This document shows, one piece after another, positions 17,085 through 25,576 of a stretch of 64,000 nt of DNA. Location: positions 124,001 to 188,000 of the forward strand of contig NZ_CANLCY010000002.1 of the NCBI RefSeq assembly GCF_947489255.1. Reading direction: 5' to 3'. A model generated the notes under the pieces. It was given only the letters and a program-made list of their open reading frames with translations, did no database searches and was not told the DNA's origin. The DNA comes from an uncultured Microbacterium sp. (GTDB lineage: Bacteria; Actinomycetota; Actinomycetes; Actinomycetales; Microbacteriaceae). Position 1 is the stretch's first letter. Every line of letters starts with the position of its first letter. Position numbers and translations under genes: made by a program.

Positions 17085-17742
17085 GCAGGAAACGCGCGGC
17101 GCGCCCCGCCTCTGCGGCGAGGGCGACGTCGACGTCGGGTCGGGGGCGTCCGACCAGCTGCGCGGCCACCACCGGCCAGTGCGGATCGTCGCGACGGCGG
17201 TCGGCGTCGAGGCACGCCAAGCACGCCGTGCGGCCCGGCCGCACCACGGGCCCGATCCGCGCCCGCCCTCCGTCGAGCGTGAGCGGCAGGTGCGTGACGT
17301 CGTCGCGCATGTACGTCGCCGCTCGGCGCGGGTCGACGCGGAACGCGCCGAGCATCACCACCGCGGCGCCCGGTGGAGCCGTCTCCGCCGCCGGTCCGGC
17401 CCACGGAAGGACGCGGCTGCGCGCGGGAAGAGCGGCCTGGACGGCGCGGACGACGCGCGGCGGCAGGTCGTCGGCGGTCTGAAGCACGATCGGCGGATGC
17501 CGCCGGCGGGCGCGGAGCGCCGGGGCGATCTCCGCGAGCAGCTCGTCGGCCGCGCCTGCGGGCGCCCCGTGCAGGCGCGCCAGGCTGCGCACGGCCGCGC
17601 GCGTGGTGCCCTCGACGAGAGCGCTCACGACGACGTCCACCCACTCGGCGGCGAAAGGCGTGACGGCGAGGGCCGGAGCACCGAACTGCACGCGACCGTC
17701 GTCGCGCCAGAGAGGGACGGCGGAGGGGGAGAGGCGGATCAT
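16921..17742 (-). CDS. E1/cyclodehydratase-like zinc protein (Rv3196-like), unknown function
   Basis: 273 residues. CLACLD (about 171-176) and a C-terminal CHC (about 249-251) after RVWELHRPSA form the two half-sites of the structural zinc seen in ThiF/MoeB-type E1 enzymes and the cyclodehydratase partners of thiazole/oxazole peptide synthesis. AAVVMLG (about 134-140) is where the nucleotide-binding strand would lie, but there is no GxGxxG loop or adenylating Arg/Asp signature, so it may not activate anything. No YcaO gene or precursor peptide is nearby. M. tuberculosis Rv3196 has the same position near uvrD2. Start: ATG of MIRLSPSAVPLWR; an upstream in-frame ATG at 17793 is possible. Its C-terminus overlaps uvrD2 convergently. 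Confidence 0.65.
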   Translation of the reverse strand: MIRLSPSAVPLWRDDGRVQFGAPALAVTPFAAEWVDVVVSALVEGTTRAAVRSLARLHGAPAGAADELLAEIAPALRARRRHPPIVLQTADDLPPRVVRAVQAALPARSRVLPWAGPAAETAPPGAAVVMLGAFRVDPRRAATYMRDDVTHLPLTLDGGRARIGPVVRPGRTACLACLDADRRRDDPHWPVVAAQLVGRPRPDVDVALAAEAGRAARFLLSAPSGATTRSLRLDVDSFPRVWELHRPSADCHCRSPAGSATATAPCARSREPS

Positions 17743-17880
17743 GGCCCGATCATCGCGCGTCAACCGTCCGCGGATGCCGTTGTCCACACGCACCCGTCCG
17801 CGGAGACGGGGTGGGGAGGAGGCGTCCTCCGCACGGCCGGCAGCAGCCCCGGCGACCGATCAGCCCAGGTGAGAGACCGT

Positions 17881-18030
17881 GACGACGGGCTCCCACCCCG
17901 GACACGCGACGCCGCGTGGCCTCCGCCCCGGGAGTAATCGCGACAAGGGCCTCCACCCCGGACACGCAACACCGTGTGGCCTCCGCCCCGGGCGCGCAAT
18001 CGCGACAACGGGCCTCCGCCCCGTGCACGA
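17881..18030. repeat. 60-bp imperfect tandem repeat, about 2.5 copies
   Basis: Copies at 17881-17940 and 17941-18000 are in exact 60-bp register (shared blocks include CACCCCGGACACGC and GTGGCCTCCGCCCCGGG). A degenerate third copy begins near 18002 and runs into the terminator hairpin. The 333-bp gap contains no credible gene. Confidence 0.8.
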
Positions 18031-18067
18031 AAAATCGTGGCGAGGAGCCTCCGCCCCTCGCCACGAT
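18029..18067 (-). terminator. Rho-independent terminator of the zincin_2 gene
   Basis: A perfect 12-bp inverted repeat ATCGTGGCGAGG / CCTCGCCACGAT with a 10-nt loop. Read on the minus strand it is followed by TTTTT, and it starts 9 nt after the stop of the metalloprotease gene. It is the clearest intrinsic terminator in the window. Confidence 0.9.
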
Positions 18068-18075
18068 CACCGTCG

Positions 18076-19539
18076 TCACACCGGTCGCTGGTCTCCCGGC
18101 GCGGCGTCGTCGTCGGGGTCCGCCTCGGGGCCCGAGCCGTCGGCATCCGTCGGTGCGTGTCCGTCCGCGTCGGCGGAGGGCGCCTCGGAACCGGCATCCG
18201 CTCGTCCGCCGCCGGCTTCCTCGGCCAGCAGCTGGGCGAGTGCGTCGTCCATGGCGTCGGAGGGGGCGGCCTCGCCGCGGGAGGTCGCGGTGACACGCGC
18301 GATCAGCGCGGCCGGGTCGTCGATGTCGTCCGACGAAGGCATGAGGTCGGGGTAGTCCCACAGCGCGTCGCGCCCCTCGACGCCGACGGCCGCGGTCACG
18401 GCCCGCCACATGGCCGCGGCCTCGCGCATGCGGCGAGGACGCAGCTCGAGCCCGACGAGCGAGCCGAGGGCCTGCTCGGCGGGACCGCCCACCGCGCGGC
18501 GACGCCGCACGGCCTCGGCGATGCGGGCGGCCGAGGGCAGGCGCGAGGTGGCGTCCTCCGTCACGACGTCGACCCAGCCCTCGATCGTGGCGAGCAGGTT
18601 CTCGAGGCGCGTTAGCGCCGCCGTCTGCTCCTCGGAGCGCTCGGGCAGCAGCGCGCCGCTCTCGAGTGCACCGCGGAGCTCGTCGGGCTGCGACGGGTCG
18701 AAGCGCGAGGCGAGCTCCTCCAGAGCGTCGGTGTCGACGCGGATGCCGTGCGCGAAGTCGCGCACCTGCGAGATGACGTGCAGACGCAGCCAGCGCGCGT
18801 GCCGGAAGAGGCGCGCGTGAGCGAGCTCGCGCGTGGCGAGGTAGAGGGCGAGCTGGTCGTCGGGGATCTCGAGGTCGCGGCCGAAGTCCGCGAAGTTCTG
18901 CGGCAGGATCGCGGCGTCGCCGTCGGGCATGAGCGGGATGCCGACGTCGCCGCCGCCCACGACCTCGGTCGACAGACGCCCGACCACGTGGCCCAGCTGC
19001 GTGGCGAAGAGGGACCCGCCGACGGTGCGCATGAGTCGGCCCGCGCCCGCGATCATGTCCTGCATGTCTTCCGGTGCCTGCTGCCCGAGAGCGGCGGTCA
19101 GCGCGTCAGCGATGCTCGTGGCCACCGGCTCGGCGAGCTCCTGCCACACCGGCAGGGTCGCGCTCACCCAGGCGCCGCGCGTGACGGCGCGCGGCGGGCG
19201 CGGGAGGTCGCTGATCGTGGTCGCCTCGCCCAGCCAGAGCCCGGCGAGGGTGAAGGCCTGATCCAGATCGGTGCGCTGGCCCGTGGTCACCCCGAGGCCG
19301 TCCTGATTGGCGATGTGCAGGGCCTGCCGCTCGGCGAGGCTCCAGTCGACGCCCTCCTGCGTGCCGGCGAACGCGCCCTGGAGCTGGTTCATGACCTGCT
19401 GCAGCATCGCGGGGTCGATCTGCATGCCCGACAGGCGCGAGAGCTGCTCGGGGTCGATGCCACTGATGTCGCCCGACATGAGGCGACGCATGAGCTCCTG
19501 GAACTCGTCCTCGGGGCTCCGGTCGTCGTCGTCTGCCAC
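18076..19539 (-). CDS. Zincin_2 family metalloprotease-like protein (Rv3195 type)
   Basis: 487 residues. The family signature is ATRELAHARLFRHARWL near residue 234-250, where zincin_2 proteins carry a modified HExxH (here RELAH). Residues 1-60 are Met/Gln-rich helices (EFQELMRRLMSGDISGID, LSRLSGMQIDPAMLQQVMNQLQG) and the last 60 are an acidic disordered tail (DADGHAPTDADGSGPEAD). Members are annotated as putative metallopeptidases; activity is not demonstrated. The GTG start has AAAGGCGG upstream. A -10-like TAGCGT (minus strand, 19579-19584) would give a leader of about 35 nt. It is divergent from the PDZ protease gene, as in mycobacteria (Rv3195/Rv3194c), and is followed by a strong terminator. 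Confidence 0.88.
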   Translation of the reverse strand: MADDDDRSPEDEFQELMRRLMSGDISGIDPEQLSRLSGMQIDPAMLQQVMNQLQGAFAGTQEGVDWSLAERQALHIANQDGLGVTTGQRTDLDQAFTLAGLWLGEATTISDLPRPPRAVTRGAWVSATLPVWQELAEPVATSIADALTAALGQQAPEDMQDMIAGAGRLMRTVGGSLFATQLGHVVGRLSTEVVGGGDVGIPLMPDGDAAILPQNFADFGRDLEIPDDQLALYLATRELAHARLFRHARWLRLHVISQVRDFAHGIRVDTDALEELASRFDPSQPDELRGALESGALLPERSEEQTAALTRLENLLATIEGWVDVVTEDATSRLPSAARIAEAVRRRRAVGGPAEQALGSLVGLELRPRRMREAAAMWRAVTAAVGVEGRDALWDYPDLMPSSDDIDDPAALIARVTATSRGEAAPSDAMDDALAQLLAEEAGGGRADAGSEAPSADADGHAPTDADGSGPEADPDDDAAPGDQRPV

Positions 19540-19667
19540 TTCAGCCGCCTTTCAGCCAGGTCTGGGGGAACGAGATCTACGCTAGTCGCACGTTTCCCCG
19601 CAACAGTCGGCCCGGCCCCTCGCCGCTTACGCCGCGCGCGAACGACCACGACGAAGGACTCCCCACT

Positions 19668-20795
19668 GTGACGCTGTTCGATGAGAACGTCTCCCACGCG
19701 CCCGCGCCCCGACAGCGCTGGTGGCGCGGCTCCGTCGTCGGCATGTGGTCGCTCGCGGTGGCGTTCGTCATCCTGTTGGTGATGTCGCTGCTGCCGTCGG
19801 CCTACGTGATCCAGCAGCCCGGGCCCGTCTTCAACACCCTCGGCAGCACCACGACCGCCGACGGTCAGGAGGTGCCCCTCATCACCGTGCCCGAGGAGAA
19901 GGACACCACGACGACCGGTCAGCTCGACCTGCTCACGGTGCAGGTCAGCGGCAACCGCGAGCGCACGCCCTCGTGGTTCGAGCTGGCGCAGGCGTGGTTC
20001 GACCGCTCCCGAGCCGTGGTGCCGATCGACCGCATCTTCCCGGCCGGTCAGACGACCGAGCAGCGCAACACCGAGAACGCCGCCCTGATGAGCGACTCGC
20101 AGCTCGAGGCCAGCGCCGCTGCCCTGCGCGAGCTCGGGTACGACGTGCCCGGCGAGATCGCCGTCGGAACGGTCGACGACGCCGGAGCCGCCGCGGGCGC
20201 GCTGCAGGTGGGCGATGTCATCACCTCGGTCGACGCGGTCGCCGCGGCCAACGTCGACGCGGTCCGCGCCGCGGTGCAGGCCGCCGCGGGCGCTCCGGTC
20301 ACCATCGCCTACACCCGCGACGACGCCCCGGGCACGGTCACGGTCACGCCGAAGCAGACGGAGGTGGACGGTCAGCGGCAGTGGCTGCTCGGCATCGGGC
20401 TGCAGGAGTCCTTCGACCTGCCGGTCGACGTCAAGATCCAGCTCAACGACGTCGGCGGACCGAGCGCCGGCATGATGTTCGCCCTCGGCATCATCGACAA
20501 GATGAGCGAAGGCGACCTCACCGGCGGCCAGCACATCGCCGGCACCGGCACGATCGACGCCGACGGCAACGTGGGCCCGATCGGCGGCATCCGCCAGAAG
20601 CTCTACGGAGCGCGGGATGCCGGGGCGACGGTGTTCCTCGCCCCGGAGGCGAACTGCAACGAGGTCGTCGGCCACGTGCCCGACGGCATCCGGGTGTTCT
20701 CGACCTCGACGCTCGAGCAGTCGATGACGGTGCTGCGCACGATCCGGGAGGGCGGCGATCTCGACGCGCTGCCGACGTGTGGTTCGGGAACGTAG
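19668..20795 (+). CDS. YlbL-family PDZ and Lon-type (S16) membrane protease
   Basis: 375 residues: a cytoplasmic start, one membrane helix (about 27-47, SLAVAFVILLVMSLLPSAYV), then an extracytoplasmic part with the YlbL-like PGPVFNTLG, a PDZ domain (about 150-235, GAAAGALQVGDVITSVD) and a Lon-type domain. The catalytic pair is visible: Ser in GGPSAGMMF (about 263-271) and Lys in GGIRQKLYG (about 306-314). It probably degrades or processes envelope proteins. GTG start with GAAGGA about 8 nt upstream. The 43-nt gap to the UPF0182 gene contains that gene's own -10 signal. This corresponds to M. tuberculosis Rv3194c. Confidence 0.9.
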   Translation: MTLFDENVSHAPAPRQRWWRGSVVGMWSLAVAFVILLVMSLLPSAYVIQQPGPVFNTLGSTTTADGQEVPLITVPEEKDTTTTGQLDLLTVQVSGNRERTPSWFELAQAWFDRSRAVVPIDRIFPAGQTTEQRNTENAALMSDSQLEASAAALRELGYDVPGEIAVGTVDDAGAAAGALQVGDVITSVDAVAAANVDAVRAAVQAAAGAPVTIAYTRDDAPGTVTVTPKQTEVDGQRQWLLGIGLQESFDLPVDVKIQLNDVGGPSAGMMFALGIIDKMSEGDLTGGQHIAGTGTIDADGNVGPIGGIRQKLYGARDAGATVFLAPEANCNEVVGHVPDGIRVFSTSTLEQSMTVLRTIREGGDLDALPTCGSGT

Positions 20796-20826
20796 CATTC
20801 ACGGCGAACCCCCGGAAGGCCGCGCC

Positions 20827-20832
20827 TAGGAT
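20827..20832 (+). promoter_or_regulatory. -10 hexamer TAGGAT, leaderless spacing (UPF0182 gene)
   Basis: TAGGAT, exactly 6 nt, then GTG at 20839. The sequence GAAGAG between them could alternatively act as a ribosome-binding site. Confidence 0.5.
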
Positions 20833-20838
20833 GAAGAG

Positions 20839-23790
20839 GTGACCACGACCTCAGCGCCGAACCAGGCCACGCCCCCGAACCGCTCTCGACGGATCATCTC
20901 GATCACCCTGGCGGTGATCGCAGCGCTGGTCGTGGGGTTCTTCGTCTTCGCGAACCTGTACTCCGATTGGCTGTGGTTCTCGCAGCTGGGATTCACGGGC
21001 GTGCTGACCACCCAGTGGATCGCACGGACCGTGATGTTCGTCGTCGGCTTCCTCGCCATGGCGATTCCGGTCTGGGGCGTCATCCAGCTGGCCTATCGCC
21101 TCCGCCCCGTCTACGCGCGTCTGAGCTCGCAGCTCGACCGCTACCAGGAGGTCGTCGAGCCTCTTCGCCGCCTCGCGATGTGGGGCATCCCGATCTTCTT
21201 CGGCTTCTTCGCCGGCTTCGCGGCCTCCGCGCAGTGGGAGACCACGTGGCTCTGGGCCAACGGCGTCGCGACCTCGACGACCGACCCCCAGTTCGGCCTC
21301 GACACGGGCTTCTACCTGTTCGGGATGCCGTTCTACGCCGCCGCCCTCGGATTCGCGTCGGCGGTCGTGCTGGTGTGCCTGCTGCTGACCGGCGTCGTGT
21401 CGTACCTCTACGGTTCGGTGCGCATCGGTCAGCGCGAGCTGCGCATCTCCAAGGCCGCGCGCATCCAGCTCGCGGTGCTCGCCGGCCTCTACCTGCTCCT
21501 GCAGGGGGCGAGCCTGTGGCTCGACCGCTTCCGCCAGCTCGTGGAGCCGTCGGAGCGCATCACCGGTCCCGGCTACGTCGGCGCGAATGCCGTCATCCCC
21601 GGTCAGACGATCCTCGCGATCGCGGCGGTCATCGTGGCCCTGGCGTTCTTCGTCACGGCGTTCATCGGACGCTGGCGCTACCCGCTCATCGGAACCGCCC
21701 TGCTGGTGGTCTCGGCGATCGTGGTGGGGGCGGCCATCCCGTGGGCGGTGACCACGTTCCAGGTGCGCCCCAACGAGCTCACGCTCGAGAGCCAGTACTA
21801 CCAGCGCAACCTCGACGGCACGAAGGCCGCCTACGGCATCGACAACGTCGAGAAGGAGAACTTCCAGGCCACGACCGAGGCCGAGGCCGGCCAGCTGCGC
21901 AACGACGCCGAGTCGACCGCGCAGCTGCGCATCATGGACCCGGCGATCATCGGTCCCACGGTCCGCCAGCTCGAGCAGTATCGGGCCTACTACCAGTTCA
22001 CCAACCCGCTCGACGTCGACCGCTACACGATCGACGGCAAGACGCAGGACACCGTGGTGTCGCTGCGCGAGCTGAACATCGGCCAGCTGGGCGACGCCGC
22101 GTCGTGGCAGAACACGACGCTCGTCTACACCCACGGGTACGGCATGGTCGCGGCCGCCGGCAACGAGCGCACCGCCGACGGCGATCCGGTGTTCCTGGAG
22201 CAGGCGATCCCGGGCACGGGCTTCCTCACCGACCTGAACTACGAGCCGCGCGTCTACTTCGGCGAGAGCTCGCCCCCGTACTCGATCGTCGGCGCGCCCG
22301 AGGGCACCGACCCCGTCGAGCTCGACTACCCGCTGGGAGCGGACGGCGGCACCGAGACCCGCACGACGTTCAGCGGTGACGGCGGACCGAGCGTGGGCAA
22401 CGTGTTCAACCGCCTCATCTACGCGCTGAAGTTCCAGTCGGAGCAGATCCTCTTCTCCGACAGCGTCAACGCCGAATCGCAGATCCTCTACGACCGCGAC
22501 CCGAAGGAGCGCGTGCAGAAGGTCGCGCCCTACCTCACCCTCGACAGCGACCCGTACCCCACGGTCGTCGACGGTCGCATCAAGTGGGTCATCGACGGCT
22601 ACACCACGAGCTCGAACTACCCGTACTCCACGGGCGTCTCGCTCTCGCGCGCCATCGCCGACTCGAACAACCCGGCCCCGACCTACGCACTGGATGACAT
22701 CAACTACATCCGCAACTCGGTCAAGGCCACGGTCGACGCCTATGACGGCTCGGTCGACCTCTACGCCTGGGACGACCAGGACCCGCTGCTCCAGGCGTGG
22801 CAGAACATCTACCCCTCGTCGCTCAAGCCGTGGAGCGAGATGTCGGCCGACCTCATGAGCCACGTGCGCTACCCGACCGACCTCATGAAGGTGCAGCGCT
22901 CGATGCTCGGCGTCTACCACGTCGACGACGCGACGTCGTTCTACCGCCAGGACAACCGGTGGACCACGCCGAACGACCCGCAGGACCCGGCGACGTTCCA
23001 GCCGCCGTACTACCTGACGATGAAGATGCCGAGCCAGGACGAGCCGACGTTCTCGATGTTCACCAGCTTCATCCCGGCATCCCAGGGTGGTCAGGCGCGC
23101 AACGTGCTCACCGGCTACCTGGCGGTCGACGCGAACGCCGGCGACGTGAAGGGCACGAAACGGGAGGACTACGGGCGATTGCGCATGCTCGTGATCGACT
23201 CGGCGACCACGGTGCCCGGACCGGGTCAGGTGCAGAACACCTTCGACTCCGATACGAACGTGTCGTCGCAGATCAACATCCTCCAGCAGGGGCAGTCGCA
23301 GGTGCTCCCGGGCAACCTGCTCACGCTCCCCGTCGGCGGCGGTCTGCTCTACGTGCAGCCGGTGTTCGTGCAGTCGTCGGGCGACACCAAGCTCCCGCAG
23401 CTGCGACGGGTGCTGGTCGCCTTCGGCAACAAGATCGCGTTCGAGAACACCCTCAGCGAGGCCCTCGACACGCTCTTCGGCGGCGACTCCGGAGCGAGTA
23501 CCGGCGACTCGACGGTGACCCCGACCGATCAGAACGCGGGCGACGGAACGACGACGAACCCGTCGGTTCCGGCGGGTGACTACGCGGCCGCGCTGCAGGA
23601 GGCGCGTGACGCGCTGAGCGCACGCCAGGCGGCGTTGACGAGCGGCGACCTCGCCGGGTTCGCCACGCAGGACGCCCGCCTCACCGCGGCCGTGCAGCGT
23701 CTGCTCGACCTCGAGAGCCAGGGCCAGGGCGGCACGGCGACGCTGTCGCCGACCCCCACCCCGACCCCGGAGGCCACGCCCGCGGGCTGA
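20839..23790 (+). CDS. UPF0182 family large membrane protein
   Basis: 983 residues. Seven or so membrane helices occupy residues 20-315, each strongly hydrophobic (for example ISITLAVIAALVVGFFVFANLY), followed by a large extracytoplasmic region to about 890 with the family blocks NELTLESQYYQRNL, FLTDLNYEPRVYFGE, IKWVIDGYTTSSNYPYS and NPQDPATFQPPYYLTMKMP-like sequence. The C-terminal 100 residues are Thr/Pro/Gly-rich around an Ala/Gln-rich helix. Function is unknown across the family; M. tuberculosis Rv3193c occupies the same position next to the PDZ protease. GTG start chosen from the promoter spacing and the immediate MTTTSAPNQ start. Confidence 0.93.
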   Translation: MTTTSAPNQATPPNRSRRIISITLAVIAALVVGFFVFANLYSDWLWFSQLGFTGVLTTQWIARTVMFVVGFLAMAIPVWGVIQLAYRLRPVYARLSSQLDRYQEVVEPLRRLAMWGIPIFFGFFAGFAASAQWETTWLWANGVATSTTDPQFGLDTGFYLFGMPFYAAALGFASAVVLVCLLLTGVVSYLYGSVRIGQRELRISKAARIQLAVLAGLYLLLQGASLWLDRFRQLVEPSERITGPGYVGANAVIPGQTILAIAAVIVALAFFVTAFIGRWRYPLIGTALLVVSAIVVGAAIPWAVTTFQVRPNELTLESQYYQRNLDGTKAAYGIDNVEKENFQATTEAEAGQLRNDAESTAQLRIMDPAIIGPTVRQLEQYRAYYQFTNPLDVDRYTIDGKTQDTVVSLRELNIGQLGDAASWQNTTLVYTHGYGMVAAAGNERTADGDPVFLEQAIPGTGFLTDLNYEPRVYFGESSPPYSIVGAPEGTDPVELDYPLGADGGTETRTTFSGDGGPSVGNVFNRLIYALKFQSEQILFSDSVNAESQILYDRDPKERVQKVAPYLTLDSDPYPTVVDGRIKWVIDGYTTSSNYPYSTGVSLSRAIADSNNPAPTYALDDINYIRNSVKATVDAYDGSVDLYAWDDQDPLLQAWQNIYPSSLKPWSEMSADLMSHVRYPTDLMKVQRSMLGVYHVDDATSFYRQDNRWTTPNDPQDPATFQPPYYLTMKMPSQDEPTFSMFTSFIPASQGGQARNVLTGYLAVDANAGDVKGTKREDYGRLRMLVIDSATTVPGPGQVQNTFDSDTNVSSQINILQQGQSQVLPGNLLTLPVGGGLLYVQPVFVQSSGDTKLPQLRRVLVAFGNKIAFENTLSEALDTLFGGDSGASTGDSTVTPTDQNAGDGTTTNPSVPAGDYAAALQEARDALSARQAALTSGDLAGFATQDARLTAAVQRLLDLESQGQGGTATLSPTPTPTPEATPAG

Positions 23791-23809
23791 GCGCAGCCCT
23801 CACGTCGAC

Positions 23810-23840
23810 GCCGGCGTCCCGCACCGCGCGGGGCGCCGGC
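23810..23840 (+). terminator. Possible terminator after UPF0182
   Basis: A 7-bp inverted repeat GCCGGCG/CGCCGGC with a GC-rich, itself partly self-complementary loop, 20 nt past the stop. There is only a short TCGTCGTT run after it, so confidence is modest. Confidence 0.4.
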
Positions 23841-23865
23841 ATCGTCGTTCCGGCGCTCCGCGCGA

Positions 23866-23890
23866 GGTGGCTGAGCTTGTCGAAGCCACC
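23866..23890. repeat. 25-bp REP-like element, GGTGGC/GCCACC arms (copy 1)
   Basis: Palindromic arms GGTGGC and GCCACC flank the 13-bp centre TGAGCTTGTCGAA (reverse orientation). It forms a doublet with the next copy. Confidence 0.85.
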
Positions 23891-23906
23891 GGGTCGCCAC
23901 GGGATC

Positions 23907-23931
23907 GGTCCCTTCGACAGGCTCAGGGACC
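23907..23931. repeat. 25-bp REP-like element, GGTCCC/GGGACC arms (copy 2)
   Basis: Centre TTCGACAGGCTCA in forward orientation. It is followed by a second CTCAGGGACC about 13 bp on, a partial tandem copy of its 3' arm. Confidence 0.85.
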
Positions 23932-23984
23932 TGCGTCGCGGGTCCTCAGGGACCTCCGGTGCGGCTCCAGCCCTACGCAGCGCG

Positions 23985-24875
23985 TCACGCGCTCAGGAAC
24001 CACCACCAGATCAGCAGCATCGTCGTGCCGAAGCCCGCGATCTGGTTGAGCCACAGGAAACGGTTCCAGCCGGCGGTGGCGCGGTCGCTCTCGGCATCCG
24101 TCACGTTGCGGTACGGCCAGCACACCACGAGGTACGGCACGACGAGCACGGCGGCCAGCGGCCCCGGCCACGCGGTGAAGAGCATCGCGACCCCCGCCAG
24201 CGCGTAGGCGGCCAGGGCGAAGCGCACGGTCCATCGCGCCCCGCGGGCGGTGGCGATCGACGAGATGTCGGCGGCGCGGTCGGCCTCGACGTCCTGCACG
24301 GCGCCGAAGGCGTGCGAGGCCACACCCCACAGCGCGAAGGCCACGAACACGAAGACGAGCTGCCAGGTCCACACCGCGCCCGCGAGCACGAGGCCGTAGA
24401 CCGCGGGGGAGAAGAAGTGGATGCTGCTGGTCATCGAGTCGAGGAACGGGCGTTCCTTCAGTCGCAGCGGGGGTGCCGAGTAGAACACGACGAAGAACAG
24501 GCTGAGCGCCAGCACGAGCCACGACAGCGGCGAGCCGACGATCACGAGGTAGACCACGAACGGCACGCACGACAGCGCCGAGGCCCACAGCGTGATCGGG
24601 TGCATGCGCTTCGCGAGCACGGCGCCGTGGGTGCCGCCCTTGCGCGGATTGCGCAGATCGGACTCGTAGTCGAACACGTCGTTCACGCCGTACATCGCGA
24701 GGTTGTAAGGCACGAGGAAGAACACGATGCCCACGATGAGCGTCACGTCGATCTGCCGCGTGGTGAGCAGGTAGGCCGCGGCGAAGGGGAAGGCGGTGTT
24801 GATCCAGCTCACCGGGCGCGACGAGACGAACAGTTCGCGGACGATGCGCCCGGGGGTCAGGGCGGGCGTGGTCAT
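23985..24875 (-). CDS. crtEb: Lycopene elongase / UbiA prenyltransferase CrtEb
   Basis: 296 residues with about eight membrane helices. UbiA signatures are present: NDVFDYESD (NDxxDxxxD, about 63-71) in the first loop and DVEADRAADI in the second. CrtEb adds C5 units from DMAPP to both ends of lycopene, giving the C50 flavuxanthin skeleton. It is the last gene of the crt operon and its ATG overlaps the crtYf stop by 4 bp (24872-24875). The gene order crtYe-crtYf-crtEb is that of Corynebacterium glutamicum. The downstream 200 bp holds REP-like elements rather than a clear terminator. Confidence 0.93.
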   Translation of the reverse strand: MTTPALTPGRIVRELFVSSRPVSWINTAFPFAAAYLLTTRQIDVTLIVGIVFFLVPYNLAMYGVNDVFDYESDLRNPRKGGTHGAVLAKRMHPITLWASALSCVPFVVYLVIVGSPLSWLVLALSLFFVVFYSAPPLRLKERPFLDSMTSSIHFFSPAVYGLVLAGAVWTWQLVFVFVAFALWGVASHAFGAVQDVEADRAADISSIATARGARWTVRFALAAYALAGVAMLFTAWPGPLAAVLVVPYLVVCWPYRNVTDAESDRATAGWNRFLWLNQIAGFGTTMLLIWWWFLSA

Positions 24876-25207
24876 GCGGTGTCCTTCTGGGCGGGAAGAG
24901 CGGAACGGGATGCCGTGGGCGCGAGGAGCGTGAAGAGAGCCGGCACGAGGAACGCCGCGCACAACGGGTAGGCGAAGTCCTCGATCGGGGCGAGACCGAG
25001 CTTGAGTCCGCTGAGGTGCTGCTCGGGGTACGAGAACAAATCGACGGCGATCATCAGATTGTCGAAGACGAGGGTGAGGCCCACCAGCACGAGGGCCGTG
25101 AGTGCGGAGGATGCCATGCGCTCGGCGAATCGCGGACGCCGACGCGTCGCGAGCGTCACGAGCACCGTGACGACCACGAAGGGGACGACGATCAGCGGAT
25201 AGGTCAC
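24872..25207 (-). CDS. crtYf: C50 carotenoid cyclase subunit CrtYf
   Basis: 111 residues, three membrane helices (about 2-20, 31-50 and 78-97), with the lycopene-cyclase-domain pattern LTLVFDNLMIAVDLFSY and LAPIEDFAYPLCAAFLVP. It works as a heterodimer with CrtYe to cyclise the elongated C50 carotenoid. The product could be epsilon (decaprenoxanthin) or another ring type; that cannot be read from sequence by eye. The GTG start overlaps the crtYe stop (GTGA, 25204-25207), replacing a shadow extension upstream. Confidence 0.9.
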   Translation of the reverse strand: MTYPLIVVPFVVVTVLVTLATRRRPRFAERMASSALTALVLVGLTLVFDNLMIAVDLFSYPEQHLSGLKLGLAPIEDFAYPLCAAFLVPALFTLLAPTASRSALPAQKDTA

Positions 25208-25575
25208 GCCGACTCCTCGAGCGGGGCCCGGCGGGTCGCGCTCCGACCTCCACCGTGCCGGCGTCGGGCGGCGGCCCGGCGCTCGAACACCGCGAACATC
25301 ACGACCGCGAGGTAGCTCAGGAACAGCAGGAAGAAGACCTCCTCCAGCGGCAGGTGCGGGGCGAGGGTCACCCCCACGAACAGCGGACTGTCGCCCTTCA
25401 CGAACACGCCCGTGGCGATGCCGACGAGGTCCCACGCGAGGAAGAACGACGTGGAGATCAGCACCGTCAGCGTCGTGCGCACCGGGGCGACCCGCAGCGC
25501 CAGAGAGTACTTCAGGTCGATGAGCATCATGCCCACCAGCGAGAAGAGGATGGCGCCCAGGTAGATCCCCGGCAC
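25204..25575 (-). CDS. crtYe: C50 carotenoid cyclase subunit CrtYe
   Basis: 123 residues, three membrane helices (about 4-22, 34-55 and 77-96). The motifs LIDLKYSLAL, FLAWDLVGIATGVF and HLPLEEVFFLLFLSYLAV, with the paired Glu in PLEEVFF, are the hallmark of this cyclase family. The C-terminus is Arg-rich. It pairs with CrtYf. GTG start, separated from the crtI stop by a single base, so translation is probably coupled. Confidence 0.92.
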   Translation of the reverse strand: MPGIYLGAILFSLVGMMLIDLKYSLALRVAPVRTTLTVLISTSFFLAWDLVGIATGVFVKGDSPLFVGVTLAPHLPLEEVFFLLFLSYLAVVMFAVFERRAAARRRHGGGRSATRRAPLEESA

Positions 25576-25576
25576 G

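Noticed and set aside
17743..18075. whiB7 expected near uvrD2 by comparison with mycobacteria
   Set aside because: No Cys-x2-Cys WhiB-type ORF is present in the uvrD2 neighbourhood; the gap holds repeats only.
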